NCBI RefSeq assembly: GCF_000003815.2
Contig: NC_049995.1
Span: 11,161,248 to 11,225,247 of the forward strand
DNA length: 64,000 nucleotides
Reading direction: 5' to 3'
Source: Branchiostoma floridae
Taxonomy: Eukaryota > Chordata > Leptocardii > Amphioxiformes > Branchiostomatidae
Below the pieces are notes generated by a model that was given only the letters and a program-made list of their open reading frames with translations, did no database searches and was not told where the DNA came from. Positions within the stretch are counted from its first letter, which is position 1; each line of letters opens with the position of its first letter. Both the position numbers and the translations under genes were made by a program. Positions 11,901 through 22,400 of the stretch are shown here, piece after piece.

Positions 11901-14900
11901 CTTTTTAAGGCTGCTGGACAAGTAAATCCCGAATCCACAATGACAGTGGTGATAATCTTGCAGTTGAAACTTAAGAAAACTTGCAAAGAAATTGTTTTGA
12001 GATTCAAGTATGTAATTGCCCATACAAAGATGACAATTTATCACTAGAAAAGACAGTTACCTACATGTTTAAGTTACATATACTTGGTTAAACTTTTTTA
12101 GGTACAGGTGCAGGTATGGACCTGTACCTAAACCCGTGTACCTGTACCTGTACCTGAAAATTTGTTTAGGTACACAGCCCTACTAATGACCCCCTCCCCA
12201 CCTACCCAGCATTCCCACCATTGCTGACTGATGATGAATTTGAGAGTGTGTCACAAGTCGAGGGGCCTGTGAGTATATAGAACCCTATAGATTTGTTATT
12301 GACTTATTTTGTCAAAGATTTTGTTCGACAGATCCAACAGCATGGTACAAATCCAAGGACTTCCATTGAATGCTGGTTGAAGTGTTAATATTGCTTCTCT
12401 ATGTTGCAGAGAGCCCCTGTGTGGTATGCAGAAGAGTCAGAGAGTAAGTATATTATATGCACATGAAATACAACATGGCGTACCGGTATTCCATATCACC
12501 GGAGGTATCAGCCTGACTGCGGACATGATTGCCAAAAGACCAGCATCTATTATCATAATACCGGTACGTTTACGACGATTTCTCTAGCCATAATGATTTG
12601 ACACATTGTCAACGCATCATTTTCTCCAGTTACATGTTGCTGCTATAGGTTACCCTTGCCACTTCTTCTGTGTAACTTTTCTGCCACTCTTGTCCTGCTA
12701 AAAGCGTAATATTGTAATTGTAACACGCCGCGGAATTACACGGCGAACGGCGAAAGGCAATCTGGCCCACAGGAGGGCAGGGACCAAGGGGGATGCAGAA
12801 TACAACGTGTTGCATTTCATTTAGGACATACTCATCCGTGAAAACGCACATTTCAATGCAAGATGTACAATGTACCTTTATGTTATGACTGGGAGATCTA
12901 CTGCTATCACCCACTCAGGCTTCCATAGAATCATTCAAATTCACTTGGCATGTACCACTGGCAATAATTGGAATATTGTATTCAGACCTGGGAATTGATT
13001 TTGATAAAACTTGTAAGTTGTGCATATATTGTACATATGACACTGGTCTAATCTGTGTGGGCTCAGATATAGTCATTGTCAGTATGCATTACCCTTGTGC
13101 TTAAAAAAACAGAAGCCAGTTAAAAGTGCTAAATCTAACTACTTGTCTTCTGTACTGTTGTTTTTATTGGGGGTGAAAGTCAATGGTTTTGTCCTTTCCA
13201 GCTGAAGTGTCCAGGAAAGGAGCCCACATGTTAACTAAGGACCCCCGACCTGTCAAGGGCAGACCCATGTTCAGGTGAGTGGGAACATTCATTTGTCAGT
13301 TTCAGTAGAAGTAAAGCAAGTTAACCTGTATCTCCATGGGGTAACCTATATCCGTTGTATTTTAAAACTGGTTATTAGGGATATCAATTACAATGTTTGG
13401 AATATATTGCAGTTTGAGACCACCCTCTGTTGACCCTAAAAATCCTGCTTTTATATGCAATGGATATACATGTAGGTTATTCCATGGATAAAGGTAAACT
13501 AGCATTACATGTCATGTATATAAGAGTTGTCGAATTTGGACCATTAATTGCATAGGTACTGTAACTGACCCATTGGAGTTTGCCTGACTGAGATGAAAAC
13601 TAGATTCTGCTTAACCCTTAGTAAGTAAGTTGTTGTCTATTTTTCCACCTCTTTTCTTTTAAATGTAATGCTTGTTCACCTTTATCCACTGGGTAATATT
13701 TATCGTTTTTTTTCTTCAAGGATATCAAGTCTCAATGTAGTAGCTCTCAAATGATTACATGTAGCTACGAGTCTGTTTTCATGCTTTCATATATCATTCT
13801 GTAATCACGAAGTAGATCTTGATTACTTAGTATGTTTGGGTTTTGATGTCACTGTATAGGTCATGTACTCCATACTTCAGCCATCAAAATTAAGGATAGA
13901 AACATCTTTAACCACACCTTTCATTACCTCTCCAGCCCTGAGCCCCACCAGAAGCCTTTAGCCCTGCCTGCCCCGCCCACTAGTGGTGAGAAGCAGACAC
14001 GCCCCACCAGTACCAGTGCCTTGACTGTCACTCTGAAGGACGACCTGTCTGACTTTGGGGACAGGAAAACCAAATCAACTCGAGCCTTCGCCCTGCCTAA
14101 AGATGACTCTGAGGTAATCAACGATTCTTGTGTTTTGATTGTAGTCATTTTTTTATCCAGTATCTTAGGAACGAGCTTTCAGATGTTGAAATCAAACTAG
14201 CTGGAGCCTTTGCCCTACCTAAAGATGACTACGAGGTAACCAATGATTCTTGTGTTTTGTTTGTATTGTTTTCACCATTTCTTCATCCAGTCTCTTAGGA
14301 ACAAGCCCTCAGACTTTGAATACAGGAGAACCAAACCAGCTCAAGTTTTTGCCCTGCCTAAACATGATTCTTACCAACAATTCTTGTGTTTTGTCATTTG
14401 TTTTAACCACTTCTAATTCTACATCCAGTCTTTTGAGGAAGAAGCTTTCAGACTTTGGGTAGCTAAAAAATGGTACAACCTTCCAATATCTGCTTGGAGA
14501 ATATCACTCTGTATATGAATATTTACTGTAAAATTCACTGTCTGTGCATATATGAAGAGTACAATGTTGATATTATATAGATTTCCCTCCCACAGGATGA
14601 AGTGGTAGATCCCATGTCTGCCCTACCCCCCAGCCTGAGTGGTCGCCCCTGGTCCCCACCCCCTGGGTCTGACTGTGCCAGTGTAGGTGCAGATGTTACT
14701 GTTCTGTGGTGGCATACTCACAGTCTTTATTTTGCAGCTTTTATAACTACAGTTCTACTGATGCTGCACAATTTGGCATGTTTGTACTTGCAGTAACTTT
14801 CCATTTTTTTCTACAGTTCCACTGGTGTCTCACCTGCAAATATTTACAATTTTCATTTGCAGTCGTCAGAAACTTAAGTGTTTGTTTGTTAAGTACTTAT

Positions 14901-15716
14901 TATATACAGATTCATTTTAAAAAGTTTTATGCCACTGTTCCTACACTTTGTGTTCCACCTTTTGTTTAGCATGTGTTTTTTTGCCATAGTGACATCACTT
15001 TTCTTTCAGTATAGTAAGCAGGGTAATCTTCTTCATGTAGATTCATGGTAATCTTCTACATATGCTTCAGGCTATTTACTGTGCTGTAGTCATAAAATTG
15101 TGTTGCTTCTCTTGTTGTTTGTTAGGATGAAAACGGTACGGTGAAGTCAGCCACGGCTCTGTCACTGGGTGGGCGTTCCTGGCATGCCCCGCCTGAAACA
15201 GACGCAGAAAGCGTGGACTTCGATAGAGACAGAGGTGAGTTGTCAGCTACACAGGCTACCACAGCCGCAAAAAGGCTAAGGAACTGAGTATGGGATCTGA
15301 ATCCCCCAGTAGCCATGTTGGAGTACAACTTACAGCTGTAAGTACTCCAATATGGTGCAATTGATGTCCTGTGAAAATGCCTGACACAGGTATAGCTTAG
15401 TCACCAATATACAGTCAAATGCTTCCTGTAAAGACACACATTTTTAGAGGGATGGTGAGCTTTTTCGGTGAACAATAAGTCATGATGTTTTGATTGTATT
15501 GCCATACTTTTCTTGTAGTAGCAATGCCTAACAAGCCTTCAGCATAGTAATGTTCAGTGGTGGCTTTTACACAATCTTACATATCACATTGTAGAGGGCT
15601 GTCCTATACTTAAGCCTGTAAGCCATAACTTTGCCCTGGTGTTTGGTTCATGCTTTATTTCCTTTCCTGTAGTTGGCAGAGTCACAGGTTTTCGGGAGCA
15701 CAAAAGAAGTAGGTGA
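3000..15716 (+). CDS. C8orf34: C8orf34 (VEST1) orthologue, RIIa/DPY-30-type docking-domain protein
   Basis: Eighteen-exon model of about 535 aa, close to the 538 aa I recall for human C8orf34: 3000-3059, 4042-4137, 5093-5192, 5929-6042, 6742-6864, 7450-7624, 8305-8453, 8721-8788, 9095-9159, 10330-10358, 10913-10957, 12210-12268, 12410-12443, 13202-13274, 13936-14113, 14596-14682, 15126-15234, 15673-15716. All introns are GT-AG and phases agree. Residues 5-45 ([19 protein letters not shown]) form the RIIa dimerisation/docking-like helices; in the family this fold binds amphipathic anchoring helices. Other family landmarks seen are [10 protein letters not shown] (exon 4), FDELFKL (exon 5) and VTICGRCAR with a CxxC pair (exon 9). 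The start is the first ATG after a 5'UTR. Exons 16 and 17 resemble each other. The last exon is uncertain: reading through exon 18 gives TGA at 15714, while a splice to an exon at 16209 (stop 16272-16274) is also possible. Exon 11 may extend to 10972. The molecular role is unknown. Confidence 0.88.
3640..3858 (+). mobile_element. tRNA-derived SINE in C8orf34 intron 1
   Basis: Shows a tRNA-like head with a B-box-like GAGTTCAAACCCC at about 3701-3713, then a body (CTTGTGCCCGTGGGAAAGAC, AAAATGAGTATATAGGCTAC) and an AAGAAGAAG tail. The tail sequence (GGCTAC..TTCAGCAAGTTGAAG..GGTAGCCTCAAA) recurs near 49240-49310, supporting a dispersed family. Confidence 0.7.
4190..5000 (-). mobile_element. Degenerate SINE fragments in C8orf34 intron 2
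   Basis: Three short stretches (about 4205-4340, 4424-4500, 4790-4985) carry reverse-complement SINE-like phrases such as CCTTTCCTAAAGACA, CTTTCCTAAGGGCACAAG and GATTCAAACCTGGGACC (an inverted B box). Boundaries are vague. Confidence 0.45.
5401..5880. mobile_element. MITE with 28-bp TIRs and TA ends, C8orf34 intron 3
   Basis: Left end TACCATATTTTCTCGATTAA and right end (complement) TACTATATTTTCTCGATTAG are inverted repeats about 480 bp apart. They fit a Tc1/mariner/pogo-type non-autonomous element. It fills most of intron 3 and ends 48 bp before exon 4. Confidence 0.75.
6112..6308. mobile_element. MITE family copy with GTTCACCTTTATCC ends
   Basis: Inverted ends: TAATGCTAGTTCACCTTTAT at 6112 and ..GAAGTGAACTAGTGTTA ending at 6308. 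The subterminal GGGGTAACCTATA is mirrored by TATAGGTTACCCC. Other copies are at 11043-11476, 13314-13507 and a fragment at about 13665-13760. Confidence 0.7.
6508..6710. repeat. GGAT-rich microsatellite
   Basis: Imperfect (GGAT)n grading into GGAA/GGGA repeats, ending about 30 bp before C8orf34 exon 5 (6742). Frames open through it are repeat artefacts. Confidence 0.9.
7080..7291. mobile_element. Foldback MITE, TACTGTAAAT family
   Basis: Starts TACTGTAAATACATTTAAGT and ends ..CTACGTTTACAGTTA, with internal TTCG-rich inverted modules. A better-preserved copy is at 22818-23029 in an ELOA intron. Confidence 0.75.
8023..8304 (+). repeat. 54-bp tandem repeat of the exon 7 splice acceptor (C8orf34)
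   Basis: Five copies of (CCCCTTACAG)AGAGCTGCGTACAGTAAAGC precede the true exon 7 acceptor. AG dinucleotides fall at 8042, 8096, 8150, 8204, 8250 and 8304, a 54-bp period except for one 46-bp step. Each copy has a pyrimidine tract plus AG followed by sequence like the exon start. From the 8250 copy the frame stays open into exon 7. Confidence 0.9.
9380..9560. mobile_element. Imperfect foldback repeat in C8orf34 intron 9
   Basis: TTGTACACAACCAGGTGTTT at about 9394 is inverted as ..AATACTCGGTTGTGTACAA near 9532-9550. Inner arms CACCTTCCTCAG and GAAGAAGGTGACAGACGGTT also pair. The phrase CAGTCAGAATTG..GAGACAGACGGT-like recurs near 60290, so this is a dispersed family. Confidence 0.55.
10359..10912. 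other. Intron 10 of the C8orf34 orthologue, nothing recognised
   Basis: AT-rich intron of 554 bp without a repeat, RNA gene or coding similarity that I can identify. Confidence 0.4.
11043..11476. mobile_element. MITE (GTTCACCTTTATC family) interrupted by a second MITE
   Basis: The left part starts near 11043 (GGTTCACCTTTATCTATATC) and the right part ends near 11476 (GGATAAAGATGAAC). The halves are separated by the 178-bp element at 11134-11311; removing it joins GAAATGCAATA to TTTTCAAAATAC. Belongs to the family at 6112-6308 and 13314-13507. Confidence 0.75.
11134..11311. mobile_element. Tc1/mariner-like MITE (CAGTCAAACCTGT ends) nested in another MITE
   Basis: Inverted ends CAGTCAAACCTGTATTAG and CTATAGACAGGTTTGACTG with TA on both flanks (11132-11133, 11312-11313). 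Internal GGCCACCTCTACAGAGG-type repeats are typical of this widespread family. Being nested, it is younger than its host element. Confidence 0.85.
11775..12182. mobile_element. hAT-type MITE next to C8orf34 exon 12
   Basis: Termini TAGGGCTGTGTACCTAAA and TTTAGGTACACAGCCCTA, subterminal GTACCTGTACCTG repeats, and a perfect 8-bp target duplication CTAATGAC at 11767-11774 and 12183-12190. Length 408 bp; no coding capacity. The right target duplication leads directly into the C-rich tract of the exon 12 acceptor (AG at 12208-12209). Confidence 0.9.
12630..12815. repeat. Interspersed repeat fragment
   Basis: Contains GGAGGGCAGGGACCAAGGGG and GATGCAGAATAC, matching GGAGGGCTGGGACCGAGGG and GATGCAGAATAC of the foldback at 62286-62379. 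Family unknown. Confidence 0.5.
13314..13507. mobile_element. MITE copy (GTTCACCTTTATCC family), C8orf34 intron 14
   Basis: Left end AAGTTAACCTGTATCTCCAT, right end CCATGGATAAAGGTAAACTA..ATTA; same family as 6112-6308. A 5' fragment of another copy follows at about 13665-13760 (TAATGCTTGTTCACCTTTAT). Confidence 0.65.
14114..14463 (+). repeat. Tandem copies of the C8orf34 exon 15 end and its donor
   Basis: Three further, progressively degraded copies of the 3' part of exon 15 plus flanking intron follow the exon: 14161-14235, 14291-about 14357, 14429-14463 (period about 130 bp). Shared text includes TTCAGA.TTTG, TTTGCCCTRCCTAAA and AATGATTCTTGTGTTTTG; each copy keeps a CATCCAG- or ATCCAG-type acceptor. 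Confidence 0.85.
14161..14235 (+). other. Candidate cassette exon 15b of the C8orf34 orthologue
   Basis: Bounded by ttttttatccag and gtaacc, 75 nt, phase 0 on both sides. It is fully open and encodes [20 protein letters not shown], a diverged copy of the last 25 residues of exon 15. Skipping or including it keeps the frame. Whether it is used is unknown. Confidence 0.45.
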
Positions 15717-16984
15717 TGTGTGTGTGTGTATGTGCATCATGATAATACCCCTGTCACACAGTAGAAAAATCTATTTGCCAGTGCATCTGCAAGCTCTAAA
15801 TGTCATTTTTTTACAGTAAAATGGATGGTGTTCTGTTGATCATCACTCAGTCTAGAGATCGGTCAATGTTCACAGGTCGCCAAGCTCCGAGACTCTCGAT
15901 TTTAAAATCAGGGGACCTTCTGGCAATCAACATATATGTCCAAAACTGTGTGACAAGGGGTATGACATGTAGAACTGACTAGTAATGTTACCTATGTCCT
16001 AACTCATTATTTTGCATGAACAATGCCTAGATTTTGAGCATTTATTTCAATGCATGGCATCTTTGTTTCTGTTTGCTTTGTTTTGCTTTGCTATGGATAA
16101 CAGCATGGTGTCTACATGTATCTTTGATGATTTGTGTAACAAAACAAATGAATTTTGTAAGATTTCAGGTGTTTTGTTGAAATCAATGTTTATTTGTTTG
16201 TATTGCAGGACCATGACAAGAACATTGCTAGTTACCAAATACAAGGTGAAAACTCTGCACCAATGACGGAATAATCTACACTTAAACTTTAATATCAAGT
16301 CATGTAGTCCACCTTTATATTTAAAAAAAATCTAGATAGTAGAAATCAGATGTGGCCTTACTTTCTACTTCCAACCAAACACTGATATTTCTTATGGCTG
16401 TCTATAAAATTTGATATTAAGTAGGTTTTAGATAGGGGACATTTAAAATTTTTTAGATCATTTGCTGCACATTATTATGTTGAATAATGTGGTGGTCTCT
16501 GCAGTACAAGAAATATTGTTACAATATATGCAAAACATCTATTTGAATTAAGTGCTGTCACGACTATAATATTTGTATATGTAGCACTCTACGCAAGCTG
16601 TGTATACTGAATGTTATTAATGTAATTACATTGTAGTAATAGGGCTAAGGGAAAAATGTTGTCAGCTATCAGTTCCCAGCAAAAATTGATGACCCTAGCC
16701 TTTTTTTTCATCTTTATTTTACATTGTTAAACTTCATTTGTTCGATCAGTTTGCCAACACATAACAAGAATATTGTGTAGGACGACGATTGTAACGCATA
16801 ACACAATTGATGTTCCCAGGCCTAGATACAACCAGTGTGAAGTTACATTTTTGCTTCAGAACTATTTCTGTTAACATAACAGCAACTGTGAGAGAATAGC
16901 AAATATATTTGGTAATGTTGTGTCCTACTGTTGTAAACAAATAAGACATTTTGAAATTATTTTGATCCTTATGTTTGCTTTGTG

Positions 16985-16990
16985 AATAAA
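16985..16990 (+). terminator. Candidate poly(A) signal AATAAA for the C8orf34 orthologue
   Basis: A canonical hexamer in AT-rich DNA downstream of both possible stop codons. Position-only evidence. Confidence 0.4.
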
Positions 16991-18391
16991 TTGTCAGCTA
17001 GTTTGCTTGTATTTTTTAAAAATTGATAAACAATGCTTACACCTTTGACTGTGGAAACTACATGAAAATAGGTCTTTATTTTGTTTTATATTTTAGTTGT
17101 GTTCTTATAGGAATGTGATACAAGTAGCTTTACTACATAGCTCCACTTACATCGGTGACAACAATGGTTTCCTGGATAAAGGTTTCCAAAAAACTGACTG
17201 CCTTGCCTCTGTCTGGCTTTTACTGTTGTGTGCTAAACTGTCTTCTGACTTCACTTACAAAGTTTAACAGTTTTCCTAAGTTAAATAGAGTTAGGTAGAA
17301 AAACAACACCAAAGACAACTTGAGTACCAGGCGTTTTACTTTGGACCAAATTAACTTGAGGAGTATTGTACATTTCTTGGTTTAATGAGATTGTCCTAAT
17401 ATCATCTTAAGTATTTAATGTTGAGTATTGTTGAAAATATACTACATAGTAGTTGACTTTTCATCAGGAAAGCAAAACAGTGAACAGACAAGCCAGATCT
17501 AGAATATGAACAATCATCATATTGAAATCTATTCTCTTTATAACTGAATAGGATCATAACTTGACACAAGATTACCTACACTCAGTTCATTTTCTGTAAG
17601 ACAAGTGCACTAAATGATTTGGTAAATTTCTGCAACAATGGAAAAAAACATGCCAATTTAACAGGCTTTTCATAAACTACTACACACAATATACAACATA
17701 ACTTAGACATTGCAGCATCACAATCTCAAAGCAACACACATTGTATGTGCCTAAATATTGTCAACTTTTCATTTCATCATTTTCTTCCTAACATGACTTG
17801 GAGGATCTGAAAAATTAATCTTGCAATTCATAATGCAAATTCTATAAATATTATGTACAATGTGTGGTGTCTGTTATCAGAGTCTATTTCATTAGAAAAC
17901 TGAAGAATGTTATGTTTTGGTGACATGCCGTTTTACAATATTTTCTCAGCCTACAAGTGTAAAGTAAGTTTGCAAATTTTGCAAGAACTAAGCCATTGTC
18001 AGTGTTATCTAAGGCATTTTTGTGAGAACTATGCTGGTCTTATTGTTGGCAAAAAATTCATTTCTAAATCTGCAGGAAATATCAACGAGATCTTGACTAA
18101 TGAGAGTATAAGATACACATTTACAAGTACAGGGAAAAATCATTTAATACATTATACATTTAATACTTACTTTTGCAGCATTACTAACATTGCAATGTAC
18201 AGTCCTATCTTTCATTGCTGTTGACACGGAAATTCCTCAAAATCCTAGAATTCTTCAAACCTTCACCACCCTTGGCTTGCAGCTTGTCAGAAATTCAATA
18301 AATCAAGAAGTCCAACCTATTTACTCTTAGACTTGAAATTCATGTACAAACTTGCAACAACACTGTTCAATTCTTACTTCTACAAATCTCG

Positions 18392-18514
18392 TAGTCTCTA
18401 CCAGACTCCGGATCGCTGGAAAAATCGTAGAAATGGAACAAATCAGAGGAGTAAGCCGGCCAGAGGAATATAACCGGCCAGGGAACAGCACGATCCGGAG
18501 TCTGGTAGAGACTA
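18392..18514. mobile_element. Short MITE with 9-bp target duplication
   Basis: Inverted ends TAGTCTCTACCAGACTCCGG and the complement ending at 18514. The TIRs are 24 bp or more and perfect, and CAAATCTCG is duplicated at 18383-18391 and 18515-18523. Two GGCCGG/CCGGCC modules lie inside. Nine-bp duplications fit Mutator-like elements; hAT (8 bp) is an alternative. Confidence 0.85.
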
Positions 18515-19009
18515 CAAATCTCGTAACTTGGAGACAATTATTTACAAGCACACTATTAAACAATTTACCTTTCCCAATTGACTCTAAACCTTACATTTGT
18601 ACTTCTACAAATAAAGCCTTTTGGCACCAAATTTGCTTATTCAATAAGTTAACTTCAAATATATGTACAATATCAGAAAATGAAGCATTATTAACTAGAT
18701 GGTTTTGCAGCAGAAAAAAAATACTACTTGTGTAGAGAAAAACAGTTATCTGCTTGGAGATTCCCTATGCTATGTTCATCTTAAACCTACTGAAGTTGCC
18801 CTTCTATATTGGTTATGGGTAAGGCAGCATAGAGAACATTACAATAAATACACAGTACACTTAATTGCAGCATGTACTCATAACATGAATGAAAAGCATT
18901 ATTGACTAGATAGTTGTATAGGAACATGTGGCATAATACTAAGTTTCTGGGTAATGCAGGTACAATGTCCCAATAAAAACAAAGAGTTGTTCAAGGTCCC
19001 AATAAACAT

Positions 19010-19470
19010 TACAGCTGTGCCACATGCAGCCGAAATACCTGCAAGGTCCCCATAAATACCACAGCTATAACGCCTGCTTGGTACCACAGCTGTAACACCT
19101 GTGAGGGGTCCTTGTAAATGCCACAGCTGTAACAGCTGCGAGGTCCCTGTAAATACCACAGCTGTAACACCTGTGAGGGGTCCTTGTAAATACCACAGCT
19201 GTAACACCTGTGAGGTCCTTGTAAATACCACAGCTGTAACACCTGTGAGGGGTCCTTGTAAATACCACAGCTGTAACAGCTGCAAGGTCCCTGTAAATAC
19301 CACAGCTGTAATATCTGCAACAGCCCTGTAAATACCACAGCTGTAACAACTGCAGGGTTCTTTTAAGTACCACAGCTGTACCACCAGAATAACCTTGTAA
19401 ATGCTACAGCTAAAACACCTGCAAGGTTTTAATTGACACCAAGGCTGTAACACCTGAAAGGCCCCCATAA
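19010..19470. repeat. 34-37-bp minisatellite with CAGCTG in each unit, ELOA 3' flank
   Basis: About eleven units of TGTAAATACCACAGCTGTAA plus a variable CACCTGTGAGGGGTCC part. It begins about 20 bp beyond the ELOA stop and is probably in the ELOA 3'UTR. Open frames in both directions over it are repeat artefacts. Confidence 0.9.
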
Positions 19471-19487
19471 ACCCCCCAGCTGCAGGT

Positions 19488-22400
19488 TCACCTCCTGAAG
19501 GGGCACCTGAAGGGTGCCAGGTACTTCCCTTTCATCAGCTTCATGGCCTTCTGCATCATGGGGGCTGGCTTGGCAGCTGGGAGAGGAAACAGGTGGGAAA
19601 CATTTCAACTAAATACAGATACAAAATGTATGTGTATGTATCACTTTATTTTATTACTCATTGATTATGCAGGTATAAAGAAGTTGATTTAAATGGTAGT
19701 AAGAAATGTGTTAAGAATAGTGTATAAATATACAGGAAGAGATCAGACCTTACGCAAACCAACTAAACTCACAACGAAGAAAAGAAGAAATAGAAGCAAG
19801 CTGTGCAAGTTCAAGATCAATCTACCTGAAAATTGAATGACATACATTTTGTATCTCATTGACAATGTGTTTATGTGGTTTAGATACTACTACTACTAAA
19901 AGCCAACTTGTAAAAATCAAAGTTCCTTCCAAAGCATCTGCGACTATGAAGACCAGATGACTATTAACTCTCCCTACCTTTAGCCTGCCTACCCCCACTA
20001 CCACTGCTGGGTGTAGAACTGGTCCCAGAGTTGAGCACGTCACCACCACTGTTGTAGGAACTACTGGAGCCATGGCTACTGAATACGTACAACAAGACGA
20101 CTATAAACTCTCCCCCTACCTTTAGCCTGCCTACCCCCACCACTGCTACTGCTGGCTGTAGAACTGGTCCCAGAGTTGAGCACATCACCACCACTGCTGT
20201 AGGAACTACTGGAGCCATGGCTACTGGAGGAGCCGGCTGGTCGAATCTTCTTCACTATTGGCACCTTCCTGGACACAAACATGTGAAATATTACATTGTT
20301 AGTATGAAGAACCAGGGATGAGTATGGGGCATATGATATAATCAATGCAAGTTGGAATACTATGAATGCAAAATAAAAGTTTATAGAATATTGTCCAGAG
20401 ACTGCAAAATACAGTTTTATCTTGCATTCCTGTGTACGAATAAAAGTCACTCGACATTTAACTCAAAGGGTTTAAGACAATGCATTAGACCCACACTCCC
20501 TGTATCATCTAAAGCAGTTATCTCACTGGACTGAGTCAAATTGTGAAAGGCATTCACAAATTGGAAAAAAATCTGCCATTGGAATATACCACAAACTTGC
20601 ACAAAATGACAAACATCCTTCTATTGCAGTGACGTTTTAATGAATGTTTAATGATCATAGTACATTTTTTAAGAAACTGGCAACACTGCAATTTCCAATA
20701 AAGTTAATATTTTGGATAGAAAGTGAGAATGTGACATTGCAAGCATGGCCATTTTATTTATAAGCTTATCTGGGCATGTCAGTGTGACGCAATGAAAAAT
20801 TGGCAAACATTCCCAAAAAGTTGGCACAGTTTCCACACCCAATTTGGCATTAATAATAAGTCCAGCAGAAGATGTCACAGTATCCCACCTTGGTCTGGAC
20901 AGACTGCTGACAGGTTTGTGCTGTGCGTGCGGTCCTGCTGTGCCCAGTTTCTCCTGCTTCCTCCTCACATCACGTGGTGGCTTCACGGGACCGTCTAGGT
21001 ACGCCAGCTTGGTCGTACGTCCTGCGGAGATATGGTATTAGCCAACAACCATGCTCTTACGTTATAGCCTATATAGGTTATATCATTTCCCCCACTGAAC
21101 CATACAGTTTGATATAACTTTGGGAACTTCTCATACTATTTTCTAAAAACTTTCTTTGCTCATATAATTGTGTAATCTCATGTGACACTTGCTATCTGCA
21201 TGCTGTTGGTTGTGGTGCCTAGTGATACATATGGAAGATAGTTTCCTTGCTATTTCAATAGCAGGGTATAAGTTGCTAGCCCTTTCCCTTTTTAATGTAC
21301 TTGAGGTACCTCCTCAAAGATGGGACTCCCATTTTACGTCCCTTCCGAAAGATGGGTGTAGCCCCCAACAAGATGGACAGACACCAGGATCTCCCAGCTA
21401 CCAACTGCGAAAACTGCTCAGAGTAGTGTCACAGGGACATCTCATCACATGGAAAAGTTTGTGGGAGGATATTTTGGTTAGAGGAAAATTATGACTGTAA
21501 AACTATGTTCGTTCCTTCATTTTCTGCATTGTACCTGAGTTCTTATATAATATAGTTTGACATTTGAGTATTAGTCTATTGTGGAAAAGTCTGCTTAATA
21601 CTGACCTTGAGGTTTCCCTGCCCAGGCTGCGCTGACCTTGGCTGTGATGCTCTTCAGTCTCTCCTCCCGCTCCTCATGTTTCCTCTGTGGGACAAAAACA
21701 TCAATTCACAACAATCCTCATCATTAACTTGAAACTTCATGGGTGTTGGTGGGAGTCATTCTGGATTAAAGTTGAACGGTAACTTCCAACACAAAAATTG
21801 CCCAAAAGCAGTTTCACAAGCAACTGGAAACGGTCAGATATTTCAGGTAGTATCCAATACTGTTCAGACATATGAATAGCACTGAGAAATTTATATTCCT
21901 TATGGGTTTTGACAAACCAAACATAGCTAAACCCATACAGTCCTACATTTTCACCATTACCAAGAAACGAGAAGAAGTTGAACTTCTGTGCTAGATTAGA
22001 TCTGTGATGCTTTTACACGTGTATATATATATGTTTTGTCTTGTTGTGACCTGTAATTAGCTCGGTTGGGCAAAAATGTACAATAAAGCTCTTCAGTCAT
22101 TCAATGTTCATAAGTGACACGGACAAAATATAGTGTCACTGACAAAAGATAGTGGATGCTATCTGAAACCTCTGACTGTTTCCGAAATCATATCGAGACC
22201 AGTTGCTTGAGTAACTGCTATTTGGCACAATTTCATATTACCTGGATGTCTAAAATTGGTTACTAATTCCTTGACAAAAACTGGAGCAAGACAAGAAAGA
22301 ATTTTTGTGTTGGAAATTACTGTAAAAGTTCTAAACAAACTTAGATCCAGAATTCTAAATGCTATCACAAAGTGTAACAATTTTTGAAATTCGAATTGAG

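Larger units (their letters stand above)
15717..19487. other. Convergent 3' region between C8orf34 and ELOA
   Basis: Probable 3'UTRs of both genes. It contains a possible alternative last C8orf34 exon (16209-16274), a poly(A) signal (16985), a 123-bp MITE (18392-18514) and the CAGCTG minisatellite (19010-19470). The long AT-rich remainder shows no coding similarity; open frames such as 17907-18224 look random. Confidence 0.5.

Noticed and set aside
18899-19468. 189-aa repetitive frame and its 102-109-aa neighbours
   Set aside because: All frames run through the CAGCTG minisatellite; open in several frames at once, so not a gene.
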